Shown: one piece after another, positions 6,562 through 6,704 of the stretch
Layout: each line of letters opens with the position of its first letter
Position numbering within the stretch: the stretch's first letter is position 1
Origin: Leptolyngbya sp. SIO4C5
Lineage (GTDB): Bacteria > Cyanobacteriota > Cyanobacteriia > Phormidesmidales > Phormidesmidaceae
NCBI GenBank assembly: GCA_010671965.1
Contig: JAAHIC010000250.1
Coordinates: forward strand, 1-6,704
Direction of reading: 5' to 3'
DNA: 6,704 bases
Notes under the pieces: generated by a model
Seen by the model: the letters and a program-made list of their open reading frames with translations, nothing else
What the model was told of the DNA's origin: nothing
Databases searched by the model: none
Position numbers and translations under genes: made by a program

Positions 6562-6704
6562 ATGCTCACACTGCCTGACCCCAAGGTGAACCTTCCCATT
6601 TCCGTTCAAGAAAGAAAACTGACAGCAGAGCGGATGCACGATGTACATCTGATTCTGGAGAACCTTTTTATGCGGGAAGAAGCAACAGTGAAGCTGGTTC
6701 TAGA
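6562..6704 (+). CDS. N-terminal part of an unrecognised protein, cut by the right edge
   Basis: The frame is open from the ATG at 6562 to the edge, giving 47 codons. The visible peptide begins MLTLPDPKVNLPIS and continues with an amphipathic charged stretch (ERKLTAERMHDVHLILENL, 17-35) and a second helix-like part (REEATVKLVL). It looks soluble and has no signal peptide. I do not recognise the family. Support comes from the TATAAT box 25 bases upstream and from protein-like composition. The ribosome site is weak (AAGA just before the ATG). An in-frame TAA at 6556 sets the limit on the upstream side. Confidence 0.6.
   Translation, partial: MLTLPDPKVNLPISVQERKLTAERMHDVHLILENLFMREEATVKLVL

Noticed and set aside
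1..6704. CRISPR array, insertion sequence, tRNA or defence system
   Set aside because: No repeated spacer pattern, transposase, terminal inverted repeats, cloverleaf or nuclease/toxin motifs were seen. The only long inverted repeat is the edge fold-back.

Overview
The window looks like cyanobacterial chromosomal DNA. It holds at least nine copies of the HIP1 octamer GCGATCGC, where chance alone would give about 0.1 in this length. Its protein families (an HhoA-type Deg protease, a cyanobacterial histone-deacetylase-like hydrolase, and a Get3/ArsA ATPase with a C-terminal alpha-crystallin domain) fit the same origin. Base composition is moderate to slightly GC-rich and even. I see no mobile element, CRISPR array, rRNA or tRNA. 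I cannot name a genus; a Leptolyngbya-like or other filamentous lineage is only a guess.

Layout, left to right. (1) A minus-strand Deg/HtrA serine protease runs off the left edge before its catalytic serine. Its last bases are an inverted copy of an internal part of the same gene, which looks like a fold-back junction at a contig end. (2) Divergent from it is an exported protein with two LysM domains and an M23/LytM domain that has lost its zinc-binding residues. (3) Next is an unrecognised membrane protein with two hydrophobic segments, proline-rich linkers and a distinctive C-terminal tail. (4) Eight bases later comes a histone-deacetylase-family hydrolase with an intact active site. (5) Then comes the tRNA U34 hydroxylase TrhO. 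(6) Then comes a 126-residue protein with one N-terminal membrane segment. (7) Convergent with that gene is a Get3d-type ATPase. (8) A divergent intergenic region of about 370 bases follows, and (9) the first 47 codons of an unrecognised plus-strand gene reach the right edge.

Two themes can be read from this. The left end is about the cell envelope: a periplasmic protease and a LysM/degenerate-LytM protein, the latter resembling NlpD/EnvC-type amidase activators. The genes from 1900 to 4995 lie on one strand with gaps of 7, 30 and 65 bases, so they may be cotranscribed, but their products (membrane protein, deacetylase, tRNA hydroxylase, small membrane protein) do not form a known pathway. 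I find no convincing new multi-gene system. The items most worth a second look are the fold-back at the left edge, the active-site loss in the LytM protein, and the conserved-looking tail of the two-segment membrane protein.
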